Positions 26,019 through 34,817 of a DNA stretch of 64,000 bases are shown one piece after another. Both the position numbers and the translations under genes were made by a program. The notes below the pieces were generated by a model. It saw only the letters and a program-made list of their open reading frames with translations. It ran no database searches and was not told the origin of the DNA. Numbering within the stretch: position 1 is the first letter of the stretch; each line of letters starts with the position of its first letter. The stretch is taken from positions 107,706 through 171,705 of the forward strand of contig NZ_JAALFH010000052.1 in assembly GCF_011058255.1 (NCBI RefSeq), read 5' to 3'. Source of the stretch: Thioalkalivibrio sp. XN8. Its GTDB lineage: Bacteria > Pseudomonadota > Gammaproteobacteria > Steroidobacterales > XN24.

Positions 26019-28217
26019 TTGGTTGACGTGTTCGTTTCGTATGCCCGTCTCGACTACGCGCGCGTCGCGCCACTGGTCGCAGCGCTGGAGGCGGAGGGCT
26101 GGTCGGTCTGGTGGGATCCCGAGATCTCGCCCGGCGAAGAATTCGATGCGCTGATCTCCGACGCCCTCGAGCGCGCTCGCTCGGTGGTCGTCGTCTGGAC
26201 GCCCAATTCCGTGGGCTCCCGCTGGGTGCGCGGCGAAGCCCGGGACGCGTCGGACCGGGGGGTGCTGGTCCCCGTGCGCTTCGACCAGGCCAAGCTGCCG
26301 ATCGACTTCCGCGCCGTGCACACCATCGACCTGGACGACTGGGACGGAGACGCCGGCAGCGAGAGCTTCCAGCGCATCCGCCGGGTGCTGGCGGCCAAGC
26401 TGGGCGACCCGCCGGCCGCCGGACCCGCGGCCCGGCCGCCCCGGCCGCGAGCCGCGGCGACCGGATCCCCGCTGCGGCGCCGGGTGGGCATGGCGCTGGT
26501 CGCCGTGCTGGCGCTGGCGATCGGCGCGGTGCTGGTGAGGAACTACGCGCCGCAACCCGTCTCCGGCCCCGCGCAGACGCCCGGCAATGGCGCCGAGACG
26601 CCTGCTGTGGAGGCGGCCGTCGCCGCCGATCCCTCGATTGCCGTGATGCCTTTCGTCGATCTCAGCCCCGAGGGCGACAACGCCTATTTCAGCGACGGGC
26701 TCTCCGAAGCGCTGATGGACAGCCTTGCCAGGATTCCGGGACTGACCGTGGCGTCCCGCACCGCTTCCTTCGCTTTCCGGGAGGCCGGACCGAGCGTGCC
26801 GGAGGTCGCCAGCGCGTTGCAGGTGACGAACCTGCTCGAGGGCAGCGTCCGCAAGGCGGGCGACCAGCTCAAGATCAGCGCGCGGCTGCTCGAGGGCAGC
26901 TCCGGTCGCCCGCTCTGGAGCGAGACTTTCGACGCCAGCATGCAGGACATCTTCCTGGTGCAGGAAACGATCTCCGTCAAGATCGCCGATGCGCTCAAGA
27001 TCCAGCTGCTGGGCAGCGAGACGCTGGTCCCGATCCCGACCCGCGACGAGGTGGCCTATGAAGACTACCTGCGCGGCCGGGACCAGCTGCGCCGCGGGGG
27101 GACCGCCGCCGGCCTCGAACAGGCGATCAGTTACTTCGAAAGCGCGCTGGCGCGGGATCCGCAGATGGGCGCGGCCCTGGCGGGCATCTGTACCGCGCGC
27201 TGGGAGCTGTATTCGCTCAGCCGGGAGCGGGCGCTCGCCGACGAGGCCATCGCAGCCTGTGTCGATGCCTACGCCCGGGTGGGGTCGGACTCCTCGGCCG
27301 AGCTGATGGTCGCGCTGGGCAACCTGTACCGCGGCATCGGCGACAACGAATACTCCATGACCCTGTTCCGGGAGGCGCTGGAACTCAGCCCCAACGACCC
27401 GGAGGTGAACTCGGGCTTCGCCAACACCCTCCGCGCCATGGGCGACCTGGAGGAGGCGGTCCGGTTACAGCGCCGGGCCATCGAGCTGGATCCCGCCTTC
27501 TGGCGCTACTACTGGGATCTCGGCGCCACGCTGGTCGAGCAGGGCCAGCTCGAGCCGGCCGCCGACAATTTCCGGCGCGCCATCCGGCTGAGCCCGGACA
27601 GTCCCGCGCCCTACTACAGCCTGGGCGGGGTCTACTGGCTGCAGGGCGAGTTCCTGCGGGCCGGCGACGCCTTCCGCGAATCCATCCGCCGCGACCCGGA
27701 GCAGATGTACGCCTATTCGAACGCCGGCACCATGTATTTCTACACCGGCGAGTTTGCCCAGGCCGAGGAGATGTTCCTGCAGGCGGCCAGGCTCAGCCCC
27801 GCGGACGACCGTTTCCAGGGCTATGTCGCCGAGGCGATGCTGATGCAGGCGGCCCGGGATCCGGGCGACGCCAAACCGTACTTCGAAGAGGCCCTCCGGC
27901 TGGCGCAGGACCGGCTGGACGTGAACACGGGCGATCATCCGGCGCGCGGCCGCGTGGTCGGCTACCTGGCGCGGCTCGGCCGGGACGCGGAAGCCCGCGA
28001 GCTAATGGATTCCCTGCTGCAGGTCGAGGACCTGCCGCTGGAGGCCACTCGCGAGATCGGCATGGCCTCCCTGTTCCTCGGCGACCGGGCGGGCGCAGTC
28101 GAACACCTGGCCGCCGCCAGGGCTGCCGGGTTGCCGGCCTGGCTGCTGAGCGCCGACGAACGCCTCGCGCCGCTGGCGGACCTGCCCGAGTTCCGGGCCC
28201 TGCTCGATGACAACTAA
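26019..28217 (+). CDS. TIR domain - transmembrane - TolB-like domain - TPR protein
   Basis: A 732-residue protein. TIR domain 1-125 (DVFVSYARLDYARV; Glu73 in SRWVRGEARDA), an Ala/Pro/Arg linker, one transmembrane helix (RRVGMALVAVLALAIGAVLV, ~148-168), then a TolB/FlgO-like domain (SIAVMPFVDLSPEGDNAYFSDG, ~205-330) and a TPR array (~350-720). This topology would place the TIR domain in the cytosol and the sensor/TPR region in the periplasm. It begins with TTG; no ATG or GTG upstream keeps the DVFVSYAR start, and a GGGGGGA site precedes it. It diverges from its paralogue and heads a run of same-strand genes to 30766. Confidence 0.8.
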   Translation: MVDVFVSYARLDYARVAPLVAALEAEGWSVWWDPEISPGEEFDALISDALERARSVVVVWTPNSVGSRWVRGEARDASDRGVLVPVRFDQAKLPIDFRAVHTIDLDDWDGDAGSESFQRIRRVLAAKLGDPPAAGPAARPPRPRAAATGSPLRRRVGMALVAVLALAIGAVLVRNYAPQPVSGPAQTPGNGAETPAVEAAVAADPSIAVMPFVDLSPEGDNAYFSDGLSEALMDSLARIPGLTVASRTASFAFREAGPSVPEVASALQVTNLLEGSVRKAGDQLKISARLLEGSSGRPLWSETFDASMQDIFLVQETISVKIADALKIQLLGSETLVPIPTRDEVAYEDYLRGRDQLRRGGTAAGLEQAISYFESALARDPQMGAALAGICTARWELYSLSRERALADEAIAACVDAYARVGSDSSAELMVALGNLYRGIGDNEYSMTLFREALELSPNDPEVNSGFANTLRAMGDLEEAVRLQRRAIELDPAFWRYYWDLGATLVEQGQLEPAADNFRRAIRLSPDSPAPYYSLGGVYWLQGEFLRAGDAFRESIRRDPEQMYAYSNAGTMYFYTGEFAQAEEMFLQAARLSPADDRFQGYVAEAMLMQAARDPGDAKPYFEEALRLAQDRLDVNTGDHPARGRVVGYLARLGRDAEARELMDSLLQVEDLPLEATREIGMASLFLGDRAGAVEHLAAARAAGLPAWLLSADERLAPLADLPEFRALLDDN

Positions 28218-28250
28218 ACAGGACCTTAGACCACACCGAGGGAGACGAAC

Positions 28251-28748
28251 ATGCGCAGCAACGTGACGAAACAAATGATGGCGGCCGCGGGCCTGCTCGC
28301 CATGGCCGGGATGGCGGCGGCGCCCGCCGCGGCGGAACAAAGATGTCCGCCGCGCTGCGGCATCGACATCGAGCTGCCCGCGGATGCGGCGGCACCGCCG
28401 AGCATTCCCGACGGCCAGCAGGTCGTCATCGCGGTTCGCGGCGCCGCCCTGCAGGTGACGGTGACTGACCGGCGCGGCCGGCCCGACAAGGCGGCGACCA
28501 CGCTGGTGTTCCAAAAGGCAGGGCCCGGGGAAGAGGGTCAGCCCTACACCCCCTTCGTCGAGAATCGCGGCGCCAACGCCAAGCCGATCACCGAGGTGCG
28601 GCTGAATCCGTCCGGCAGGACCACGCTGTTCATCCGCGAGGACGAGGCGCACAAGTGCTTCGACCCGCCGGGCTGCAAGTTCGATATCGTCAACGAGGGC
28701 GAAGCCGAGCGGCCGGTGCTCGATCCCTACATCATCATCGACCGCTAA
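28251..28748 (+). CDS. Secreted protein of unknown function
   Basis: A 165-residue protein with a signal peptide (MMAAAGLLAMAGMAAAPAAA). The mature part has a Cys pair near its N-terminus (RCPPRCGIDIEL), a beta-rich centre (QQVVIAVRGAALQVTVTDRRG) and a second Cys pair near the end (KCFDPPGCKFDI), so two disulfides are likely in the periplasm. No family recognised. GAGGGAGA seven bases before the ATG is a good ribosome site. It starts 33 bases after the TIR gene and may be in its operon, which would make it a candidate ligand or partner of the periplasmic TolB/TPR region. Confidence 0.6.
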   Translation: MRSNVTKQMMAAAGLLAMAGMAAAPAAAEQRCPPRCGIDIELPADAAAPPSIPDGQQVVIAVRGAALQVTVTDRRGRPDKAATTLVFQKAGPGEEGQPYTPFVENRGANAKPITEVRLNPSGRTTLFIREDEAHKCFDPPGCKFDIVNEGEAERPVLDPYIIIDR

Positions 28749-28829
28749 GACACAGGGACCGGCGTAGCGGCAGCACTAACCGTCCAGGTCACTGCGATGC
28801 TTGGCTATACTGCGGAGGTGTCGAGCAGC

Positions 28830-30203
28830 ATGCGCTCCTTTCGGCTGGCCGCAGCCTTAGCGCTGCTGCTGGCGGCCGCCCCGGCCCTGGCCACGGACGT
28901 CCACACCATCCCGATCATCTACGCGCCCGAGGGCACGCCGGCCCTGGGCGGCGGGCTGCGCCTGTCGAACAACCCTACGATCGGCGACCTCGACGTCGTG
29001 GACCTCGTGCCGCTGTACCTCTACGAGGGGCGTTACCTCTACGCGCACGGCACCGAGTTCGGCGCGCACCTGTTTCGTAACGACTGGTTGCGCTTCGGCG
29101 TCCTGGGGCGCTATCGCTTCCAGCGCATCGAAGCCGGCGACGATCCGCGGCTGGCGAACCTGGAGGATCGCGACCAGACCCTGGACGGCGGCGTGTCGGC
29201 GCAGGTCCGGGGCGGGTGGGGCCAGCTGCAGGCCGAGTGGCTCGCGGACACGCTCGGCCGCCACGACGGCGAGGAGTTCAACCTTACCTACCGCTACCGT
29301 TTCGAGCGGGGCGACCTGAAGCTGTCGCCCTTCATCACCTCCAGCTGGCAGGACCGCGACCTGGCCGGCTACTACTTCGGCGTCAGCGCCGAGGAGTCCG
29401 GCCCGGGCCTGCCGGCGTACGACCCCGGCAGCGCGCGCAATTTCACCTACGGCCTGAACACCTGGTACCAGGTGACCGACCGCGTATTCGTGTTCGGCAA
29501 CGTCGGCTTCACGTCCTACGACAAGAGCATTCATCGCAGCCCGCTGGTGGACGAGCGCCAGCAGGTCGAGGCCTTCATCGGCTCCGGCTACTTGTTCGGC
29601 AGCGTGCGCAAGCAGGACCAGGTGCCCTACGATCGCGCCGGCGAGTGGTCGTTCCGGGTCAACGCCGGCTGGCTGGCCGAGGAAAACATCTTTCCCTACC
29701 TGATGGTCGGCGACTGGAAGGGCAGCTCGCGCACCACGACCCCTATCGGCGGCCTGACGGTCGGCAGGCTGCTGAGCGGCGGGCCGCGGGTCGATTTCTA
29801 CGGCAAGCTGGCGCTGTTCCGCCATTTCGAGCGCGACAACCAGCCGGACTTCTGGAACTACACCGCCTACATCATGGCCATGGGCAAGGGTTACCTGCCA
29901 TGGTCGGACCGGCTCGCGTTCCGCTACGGCTTCGGCTTCGGCGTCTCCTACGCGGAGCGCGTGCCCACCGTCGAGGTCATCAAGCAGAGTTCCCGCGACG
30001 AGAACTACGCCCGGTTCCTGAACTACCTGGAATTCCAGGCGGACGTGCCGATCGACCAGTTCATCCGCTGGAAGCCGCTGCGCAACTGCTTCACGGGGGT
30101 CACCGTGGTCCACCGCTCCGGCATCTTCGGCACCTCCGACATCCTCGGCAACGTCTCGGGCGGCTCGGACTGGGTGACCCTGCACCTGGAGTGCATGCGA
30201 TGA
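28830..30203 (+). CDS. MipA/OmpV-like outer-membrane protein
   Basis: A 457-residue outer-membrane protein with a signal peptide (LAAALALLLAAAPALAT). The early mature sequence (LRLSNNPTIGDLDVVDLVPLYLYEGRYLYAHGTEFGAHLF, quoted in parts) matches the MipA/OmpV start, in which the barrel opens after a short plug, but the protein is longer than the ~260-residue family norm because of extra strands in the second half. MipA homologues scaffold murein enzymes or act in osmotic or antibiotic responses. The ATG at 28830 is favoured over 28797 by a GGAGG site and by the signal peptide. Its stop overlaps the SYLF gene start (ATGA). Confidence 0.7.
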   Translation: MRSFRLAAALALLLAAAPALATDVHTIPIIYAPEGTPALGGGLRLSNNPTIGDLDVVDLVPLYLYEGRYLYAHGTEFGAHLFRNDWLRFGVLGRYRFQRIEAGDDPRLANLEDRDQTLDGGVSAQVRGGWGQLQAEWLADTLGRHDGEEFNLTYRYRFERGDLKLSPFITSSWQDRDLAGYYFGVSAEESGPGLPAYDPGSARNFTYGLNTWYQVTDRVFVFGNVGFTSYDKSIHRSPLVDERQQVEAFIGSGYLFGSVRKQDQVPYDRAGEWSFRVNAGWLAEENIFPYLMVGDWKGSSRTTTPIGGLTVGRLLSGGPRVDFYGKLALFRHFERDNQPDFWNYTAYIMAMGKGYLPWSDRLAFRYGFGFGVSYAERVPTVEVIKQSSRDENYARFLNYLEFQADVPIDQFIRWKPLRNCFTGVTVVHRSGIFGTSDILGNVSGGSDWVTLHLECMR

Positions 30204-30766
30204 GGAGCGTATTGCTGCTGGCGGCACTGTTGTGGGCCGGTACGGCGCCGGCCATCGACTGGCAGCCGGACCCGGACGTTGCCCTGCAGGTCGCGGTGGC
30301 CGACACCATGCGGGTGGCCCTGGAGCAGCAGCCGGAACTGCAGCGCTTTTTCGATGAGGCCTGCGGGATCGCGGTGTTCCCGCGCGTGGTGCGGGTCGGC
30401 CTGGCCCTCGGCGGCGGGCGCGGGCGTGGCCTGCTGCTCACGGATGACGGGGTGCTGGGCGAGGTGTCGCAGAGTGCACTCACCCTAGGCTTCCAGGCCG
30501 GCGCCCAGTCTTTCCGCCAGCTGATCTTCTTCCGCACCTGCGAGGCGATGGAGGAGTTCACGGAGAGCGGCAACCTCGGGCGATGGTCCGGCCGGCTGGA
30601 ATTCCAGGGCCGGGCGTCGGTGCAGGCCGGCCGCGCCGGCGTCTCGGCGGACCCGGGTTTCATCGGCGACGTGGCGATTTTCAGCCTCTCCCGCGCCGGC
30701 CTCATGCTCGAACTGGCGGCCGGCGGCGTGCGCTACCGGTTCACCCCTGCCGCGCCCAGCCCCTAG
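30200..30766 (+). CDS. SYLF/Ysc84-domain secreted lipid-binding protein
   Basis: A 188-residue protein with a signal peptide (LLLAALLWAGTAPA). The SYLF signature is clear: FFDEACGIAVFPRVVRVGLALGGGRGRGLLL (in parts), then LGFQAGAQSFRQLIFF and the later SVQAGRAGVSADPGF. Homologues (Ysc84, bacterial lipid-binding SYLF proteins) bind phosphoinositides or other lipids and are often periplasmic in bacteria. Its ATG overlaps the stop codon of the MipA-like gene, so the two are translationally coupled. That pairing suggests an envelope-maintenance role, an inference only. Confidence 0.8.
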   Translation: MRSVLLLAALLWAGTAPAIDWQPDPDVALQVAVADTMRVALEQQPELQRFFDEACGIAVFPRVVRVGLALGGGRGRGLLLTDDGVLGEVSQSALTLGFQAGAQSFRQLIFFRTCEAMEEFTESGNLGRWSGRLEFQGRASVQAGRAGVSADPGFIGDVAIFSLSRAGLMLELAAGGVRYRFTPAAPSP

Positions 30767-30795
30767 CCACGCCGGCCGCCATGCGATCATGGCGC

Positions 30796-32169
30796 ATGAA
30801 CTCCTTCACCGACCTGCCGCTCATCCCCGCCCTGCGGCAGGCCATCGATGCGATTGGCTACACCGCGCCGACGCCGATCCAGGCGCAGACGCTGCCCGCC
30901 ATCCTCGCCGGGCGCGATCTCATTGCCAAGGCGCCGACCGGCAGCGGCAAGACGGCGGCCTTCGGCCTTGGCCTGCTGCAGCGGCTCGACCCGGCCCGCA
31001 TTCGCACCCAGTCGCTGGTGCTGTGCCCGACCCGCGAGCTGGCCGACCAGGTCGCGCGGGAGCTGCGGCGCCTGGCGATGGGCATTCCCAACGTGAAGCT
31101 CACCCTGCTCACGGGCGGCGTGCCGCTGGGCCCGCAGCTGGCGTCGCTGACCCACGCCCCGCATATCGTGGTCGGCACGCCCGGCCGGGTGCAGGACATG
31201 CTCCGCCGGCGCGCGCTCGATCCGCGCGGCATCACGGCGCTGGTGCTGGACGAGGCCGACCGGATGCTCGACATGGGCTTCGAGCAGGCCCTGCAGGAGA
31301 TCCTCGGCCAGCTGCCGCGCCGGCGTCAGACCCTGCTGTTCTCGGCCACCTGGCCCGAGGCCATTCGCGCCATCGGGCGCAGCGCCTTGCAGGACCCGCT
31401 GGAAGTCGCGGTGGAGAGCGCGGCCAGCCAGCCGGACATCGAGCAGTGGTTCCACGAGGCGGCGCTGGCGGACAAGCCGGCGGTGCTCGCGGGACTGCTG
31501 CTGCAGCATCGACCGGAATCTACGGTGGTGTTCTGCAACACCAAGCGGGATGTCGATGCCGTGACCCAGGCGCTGCAGGCGATGGGGTTCAGCTGCGCCG
31601 CCCTGCACGGAGATCTCGACCAGCGCGAGCGCGACGAAGTGCTGGTGCGCTTCGCCAACCGCAGCCTGCGGGTGCTGGTGGCGAGCGACGTGGCTGCGCG
31701 CGGCCTCGACGTGAAGGAGCTGGCCTGCGTGGTGAACTACGAGGTGCCCGCCGACCCGGATGTGTACCTGCATCGCATCGGCCGCACCGCACGCGCCGGC
31801 AGTACCGGCCTGGCGCTGAGCCTGGTGACGCCGCGGGAAATGCACCGCGCGCTGCAGCTGGAGGGCCACCATGGCATGACCTTGCAGTGGCGCGTGGCGA
31901 AGCCGGTCCACGTAGACGGCAAGGACGTGCCCCGGGCGGCGATGAGCACCCTGCGCATCGAGGCCGGGCGCAGCGACAAGTTGCGCCCCGGCGACATTCT
32001 CGGCGCGCTCACCGGCGAGGCCGGGCTCGACGCGGACGCCATCGGCAAGATTGATATCTTCCCGCGACGGGCCTACGTCGCCGTAAGGCGCGACCAGGCC
32101 GGCCGCGCGCTGGCCGCGCTGCGCCGGGGCCACATCAAGGGGCGGAATTTTCGGATTTACGGGCTCTAG
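30796..32169 (+). CDS. dbpA: ATP-dependent 23S rRNA helicase DbpA
   Basis: A 457-residue DEAD-box helicase, the same length as Escherichia coli DbpA. Motifs in order: Q motif (YTAPTPIQAQ), I APTGSGKT, Ia PTRELADQ, II DEAD (LDEADRMLDMG), III SAT, V and VI (DVAARGLD, HRIGRTARAG). The C-terminus carries the DbpA RNA-binding domain (LRPGDILGALTGEAGLDADAIGKIDIFP, in parts), which recognises hairpin 92 of 23S rRNA for 50S assembly. The start at 30796 (MNSFTDLPLIPAL) matches E. coli DbpA; the ATG at 30781 would add five residues. Confidence 0.95.
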   Translation: MNSFTDLPLIPALRQAIDAIGYTAPTPIQAQTLPAILAGRDLIAKAPTGSGKTAAFGLGLLQRLDPARIRTQSLVLCPTRELADQVARELRRLAMGIPNVKLTLLTGGVPLGPQLASLTHAPHIVVGTPGRVQDMLRRRALDPRGITALVLDEADRMLDMGFEQALQEILGQLPRRRQTLLFSATWPEAIRAIGRSALQDPLEVAVESAASQPDIEQWFHEAALADKPAVLAGLLLQHRPESTVVFCNTKRDVDAVTQALQAMGFSCAALHGDLDQRERDEVLVRFANRSLRVLVASDVAARGLDVKELACVVNYEVPADPDVYLHRIGRTARAGSTGLALSLVTPREMHRALQLEGHHGMTLQWRVAKPVHVDGKDVPRAAMSTLRIEAGRSDKLRPGDILGALTGEAGLDADAIGKIDIFPRRAYVAVRRDQAGRALAALRRGHIKGRNFRIYGL

Positions 32170-32194
32170 GGCACGCTATGCGCGAGCTTCGCGC

Positions 32195-33271
32195 TCACAG
32201 TGCCGCGAGCTCCTGGGCCGAGCAGTCCGCGATGCCGAGGGTCGCCGGTGTGCGCAGGGCTGCGGCCCGGTAATCGCGCGCCATCACGATCGAGGCGACC
32301 TGGATGACGGCGTCGATCCCCGGGGTCGGCACGCCGAGCTGCTGGCCCAGCTCGGACATGAACACCAGGCCGTAGCCGACGTCTTCGTTGAGGTAGCGAT
32401 GATCGAGGCGCGGCTGGGCGCCGATGCCCCGGAAGCCGGGCGCCTTGCGATAGCCGGAGCCGTAGTTGGCTTCCAGCATGTAACCCTGGCGCATGCCCAT
32501 CTCGGGATCCGGCAGGATGGCAAGGCCCAGCTTCCGGCCGATCGCAATGCGCTCCTGGTCGAGCGCTTCGATCAGGCGCCCGACCGAGTCGCTGACACCG
32601 TCCTCGTAGAACAGGAAGTTCCCGCCGGTGGTCTCGATGCGGGCGGCGTTGCTCAGGGTCACCGCCGGGTGAATGATCGGGTTGGCATTCTGCAGGCTGG
32701 TTTGCAGGACGCTCTGCGCCGGCTCCATGCCCGGGTAAACGTCGCGGATGAGTTCGAGGATGGCGCCCGTGTGCGCGCCGGGGAGCGCGGCCAGCAGGTT
32801 GCCTGCCTTGAGCTTGAGGAACACCCGGATCCGGCCCGGCGCGGTGACCCGGACGGCGTAGTGCAGGGTCGAGGTTTCTGCGACGCGGACGGATTCATCC
32901 TGCAGGTCCAGCCCGGCAGCGCGCTTGAAGGCGAGGGCGCCGCCGCAGGAACTCGGGCTGACGATGACCGTCTGGCCGGCTTGCAGCTTGCCGGCGACCG
33001 CGGCGCCGAAGGGCTCGGTGCTGTAGGCCGGGCCCACCACGTAAACCAGCTCGGCGCCACGCAGCGCCGCGTCGATGTCGTGACCCGAATAGGCGATGGC
33101 GCCGAAGCCGGCGATGTCCCCCTCGGCATGGATGCCGCCCTGCGCGGCGATCGCCGCGATGTTGGCCGGAAACTGCTCGAAGTCGAACAGCCGGACCTCG
33201 TGCCCGTGCGCCGCGCAGTCGAACGCGACCGCCGTGCCGCCCGCGCCTGCCCCAAGTACGGTGATTCGCAT
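32195..33271 (-). CDS. NAD/NADP octopine/nopaline dehydrogenase family protein
   Basis: A 358-residue opine dehydrogenase-type enzyme. The N-terminal Rossmann fold shows GAGAGGTAVAFDCAAHGH (~7-24) with VRLFDFEQF after it, and the second domain has NPIIHPAVTLSNAARIETTGG (in parts), corresponding to the substrate-binding helix region with a catalytic His (His in NPIIHPAV). Such enzymes reductively condense an amino acid and a keto acid, or reduce related 2-oxo acids. The substrate is unknown. It is followed by a small membrane protein upstream on the same strand (33310-33654). Confidence 0.82.
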   Translation of the reverse strand: MRITVLGAGAGGTAVAFDCAAHGHEVRLFDFEQFPANIAAIAAQGGIHAEGDIAGFGAIAYSGHDIDAALRGAELVYVVGPAYSTEPFGAAVAGKLQAGQTVIVSPSSCGGALAFKRAAGLDLQDESVRVAETSTLHYAVRVTAPGRIRVFLKLKAGNLLAALPGAHTGAILELIRDVYPGMEPAQSVLQTSLQNANPIIHPAVTLSNAARIETTGGNFLFYEDGVSDSVGRLIEALDQERIAIGRKLGLAILPDPEMGMRQGYMLEANYGSGYRKAPGFRGIGAQPRLDHRYLNEDVGYGLVFMSELGQQLGVPTPGIDAVIQVASIVMARDYRAAALRTPATLGIADCSAQELAAL

Positions 33272-33309
33272 GACTACCTCGTCGCTGGTATCCGTAGGGC
33301 CGCCGGGCG

Positions 33310-33654
33310 TCAGGCCGCCCGGCGCGCAGCGATGAACGACCGTACCATGAGTACGAGCAGCCCGCCGCAGAGCAGGAGCATGCCGAGGTTGACCGTCAGC
33401 GCGAGCGGGCTCATCTGCGCCGCCCGGATGCCGAGTGTCGCGGCCGGGGCCAGCGCCCCGAGCAGCGCGACGACCGCGGCGACGTGCATCAGGTGGCGCC
33501 GTCCGCCCTCGAAGGCCAGCGCGAGGCCGCCGAGAATCGCGAGCGCGAGGCCGACGTAGGCCGGCAGCAGCGCGGTGCGGCTGCCGGAGAAGAAAAACGC
33601 GCCGACTCCGAGGGCGATCAGCAGCGCGGCGAATACTAGGGTCGGTTTGGGCAT
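33310..33654 (-). CDS. Small membrane protein, four predicted helices
   Basis: A 114-residue hydrophobic protein with about four helices (TLVFAALLIALGVGAFFF; LPAYVGLALAILGGLALAF; LMHVAAVVALLGALAPAATL; ALTVNLGMLLLCGGLLVLMV). Short charged loops include FEGGRRH and RSFIAARRAA at the basic C-terminus. No characterised family recognised. The opine dehydrogenase-like gene follows 38 bases downstream on the same strand; no shared role is evident. Confidence 0.6.
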   Translation of the reverse strand: MPKPTLVFAALLIALGVGAFFFSGSRTALLPAYVGLALAILGGLALAFEGGRRHLMHVAAVVALLGALAPAATLGIRAAQMSPLALTVNLGMLLLCGGLLVLMVRSFIAARRAA

Positions 33655-33738
33655 CGTCGATATCCCCCGGAATAGTTGATGGACGGCGGGACCCGCCGAC
33701 CTGGCAATGGAAATCCTGTCTCCGGCGCTCAGCGTACC

Positions 33739-34681
33739 TTATCCATCCAGATGCCGTGCCGCTTGAACCGCTGCGCGGCGGAAAGTGTGCTCGCCGACAT
33801 GCTCCAGGCGCACCATGTCATTCGCCGGGTCGCGGCTCCCCAGCTCGAGCATTGCCAGGCCGTCTTGCCATGGCACGATCGCCACCTGGCCCCGGATGTT
33901 GTCGTAGACGCCCGTGTAACGATCCCAATCCGTGTTGCGGGCGGGCGCCTCGCCCAGTGCCTTGCGGGCTGTGTCGATCGCGGGTGCAACGAGGTCGAAG
34001 GCCTTGGCGGCGTAGAAACCCGGCTCCGAGCCGATGCTGTTGGTCAGCACGATAGTGCCGCACCTGGTTCTCGGCTCGAGCCGGAACCCGGTGAAGTAGC
34101 CGGGACAACCGCCGCCGTGACGCGCGAGCGTGCGCTCCCCTTCACGCCCGACGCTGAAACCCAGGGCCCAGGTCGTCTCCCAGTCGGGATCGACCCAGTG
34201 CACGCACTGCATCTCGCGCAAGGTGGAGGCGCGCACCAGTTCGTCCCCGCTCGCTGTCCATCACGCTTCAGCGCCGTATGGCCGATAGCCATTCGGCCAA
34301 CGCGCAGTTCGACCGGGATGTCGGTAGAAGTGTCGCTCATGCCGAGCGGGTCGAGCAGGTGCTCACGCATGTAAGCATCAAAGGTCTGGCCGCAGGTGGC
34401 CACCACAATTTCGCCGGCCAGGCTCAGCCCGAGGTTGGAGTAACGGAAATGGGGTGCGGCCGGGTACAGCGTCTGCTGCGCGACCGGGTGATCGAGCCGC
34501 AGCTTGCCGGCGTCTCGTTGCTGCATCAGCGCCACGCTGGTGAACAGCTTGGAAATCGAGCAGATGCTGTACAGCGCGCGACGAGATGCGCGCAGGACGT
34601 CTCGTTGTTCATGGCGGTCCCCGGTCTTGAAGCGGCTTAAACTCGTGTTGCGCTTAAGTTCAATAACCTTTCGCCAAGATA
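33739..34681 (-). pseudogene. Decayed serine hydrolase (beta-lactamase-fold class C-like)
   Basis: Fragments of a serine hydrolase are visible but cannot form one intact protein. A catalytic SISK segment (SICSISKLFTSVALMQQRD) is preceded by degenerate sequence without start codon or signal peptide, back to a TAA at 34680-34682. DHPVAQQTLYPAAPHFRYSN shows an in-frame loss of the usual segment between the KxxL and YSN motifs (roughly 70 residues in relatives, an estimate). A frameshift near 34245-34250 in a G-run then moves the frame: GHTALKRDGQRA in one frame, DELVRASTLREMQCVHWVD in the next. The C-terminal half (to 33739) is otherwise well preserved. Confidence 0.8.
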
Positions 34682-34817
34682 AATCACTCCGGCATTGGAC
34701 TCGGACCGCGGTGCTATTTATGCTCCGGCAACCCCTGTCGTGCGGTCAATCGGGAGTCGGCCGCCTGGGGAGTTACCGGCTAAGAAACAGCCAACAAAAA
34801 CCGGAGGAGAATCTCTA

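Noticed and set aside
30583..30780. N-terminal extension of DbpA
   Set aside because: Overlaps the SYLF gene in another frame and DbpA homologues start at MNSF-type sequence.
33739..34535. Two intact serine hydrolase genes
   Set aside because: The pieces belong to one damaged gene: catalytic N-part and C-part are in different frames and the N-terminus is missing.
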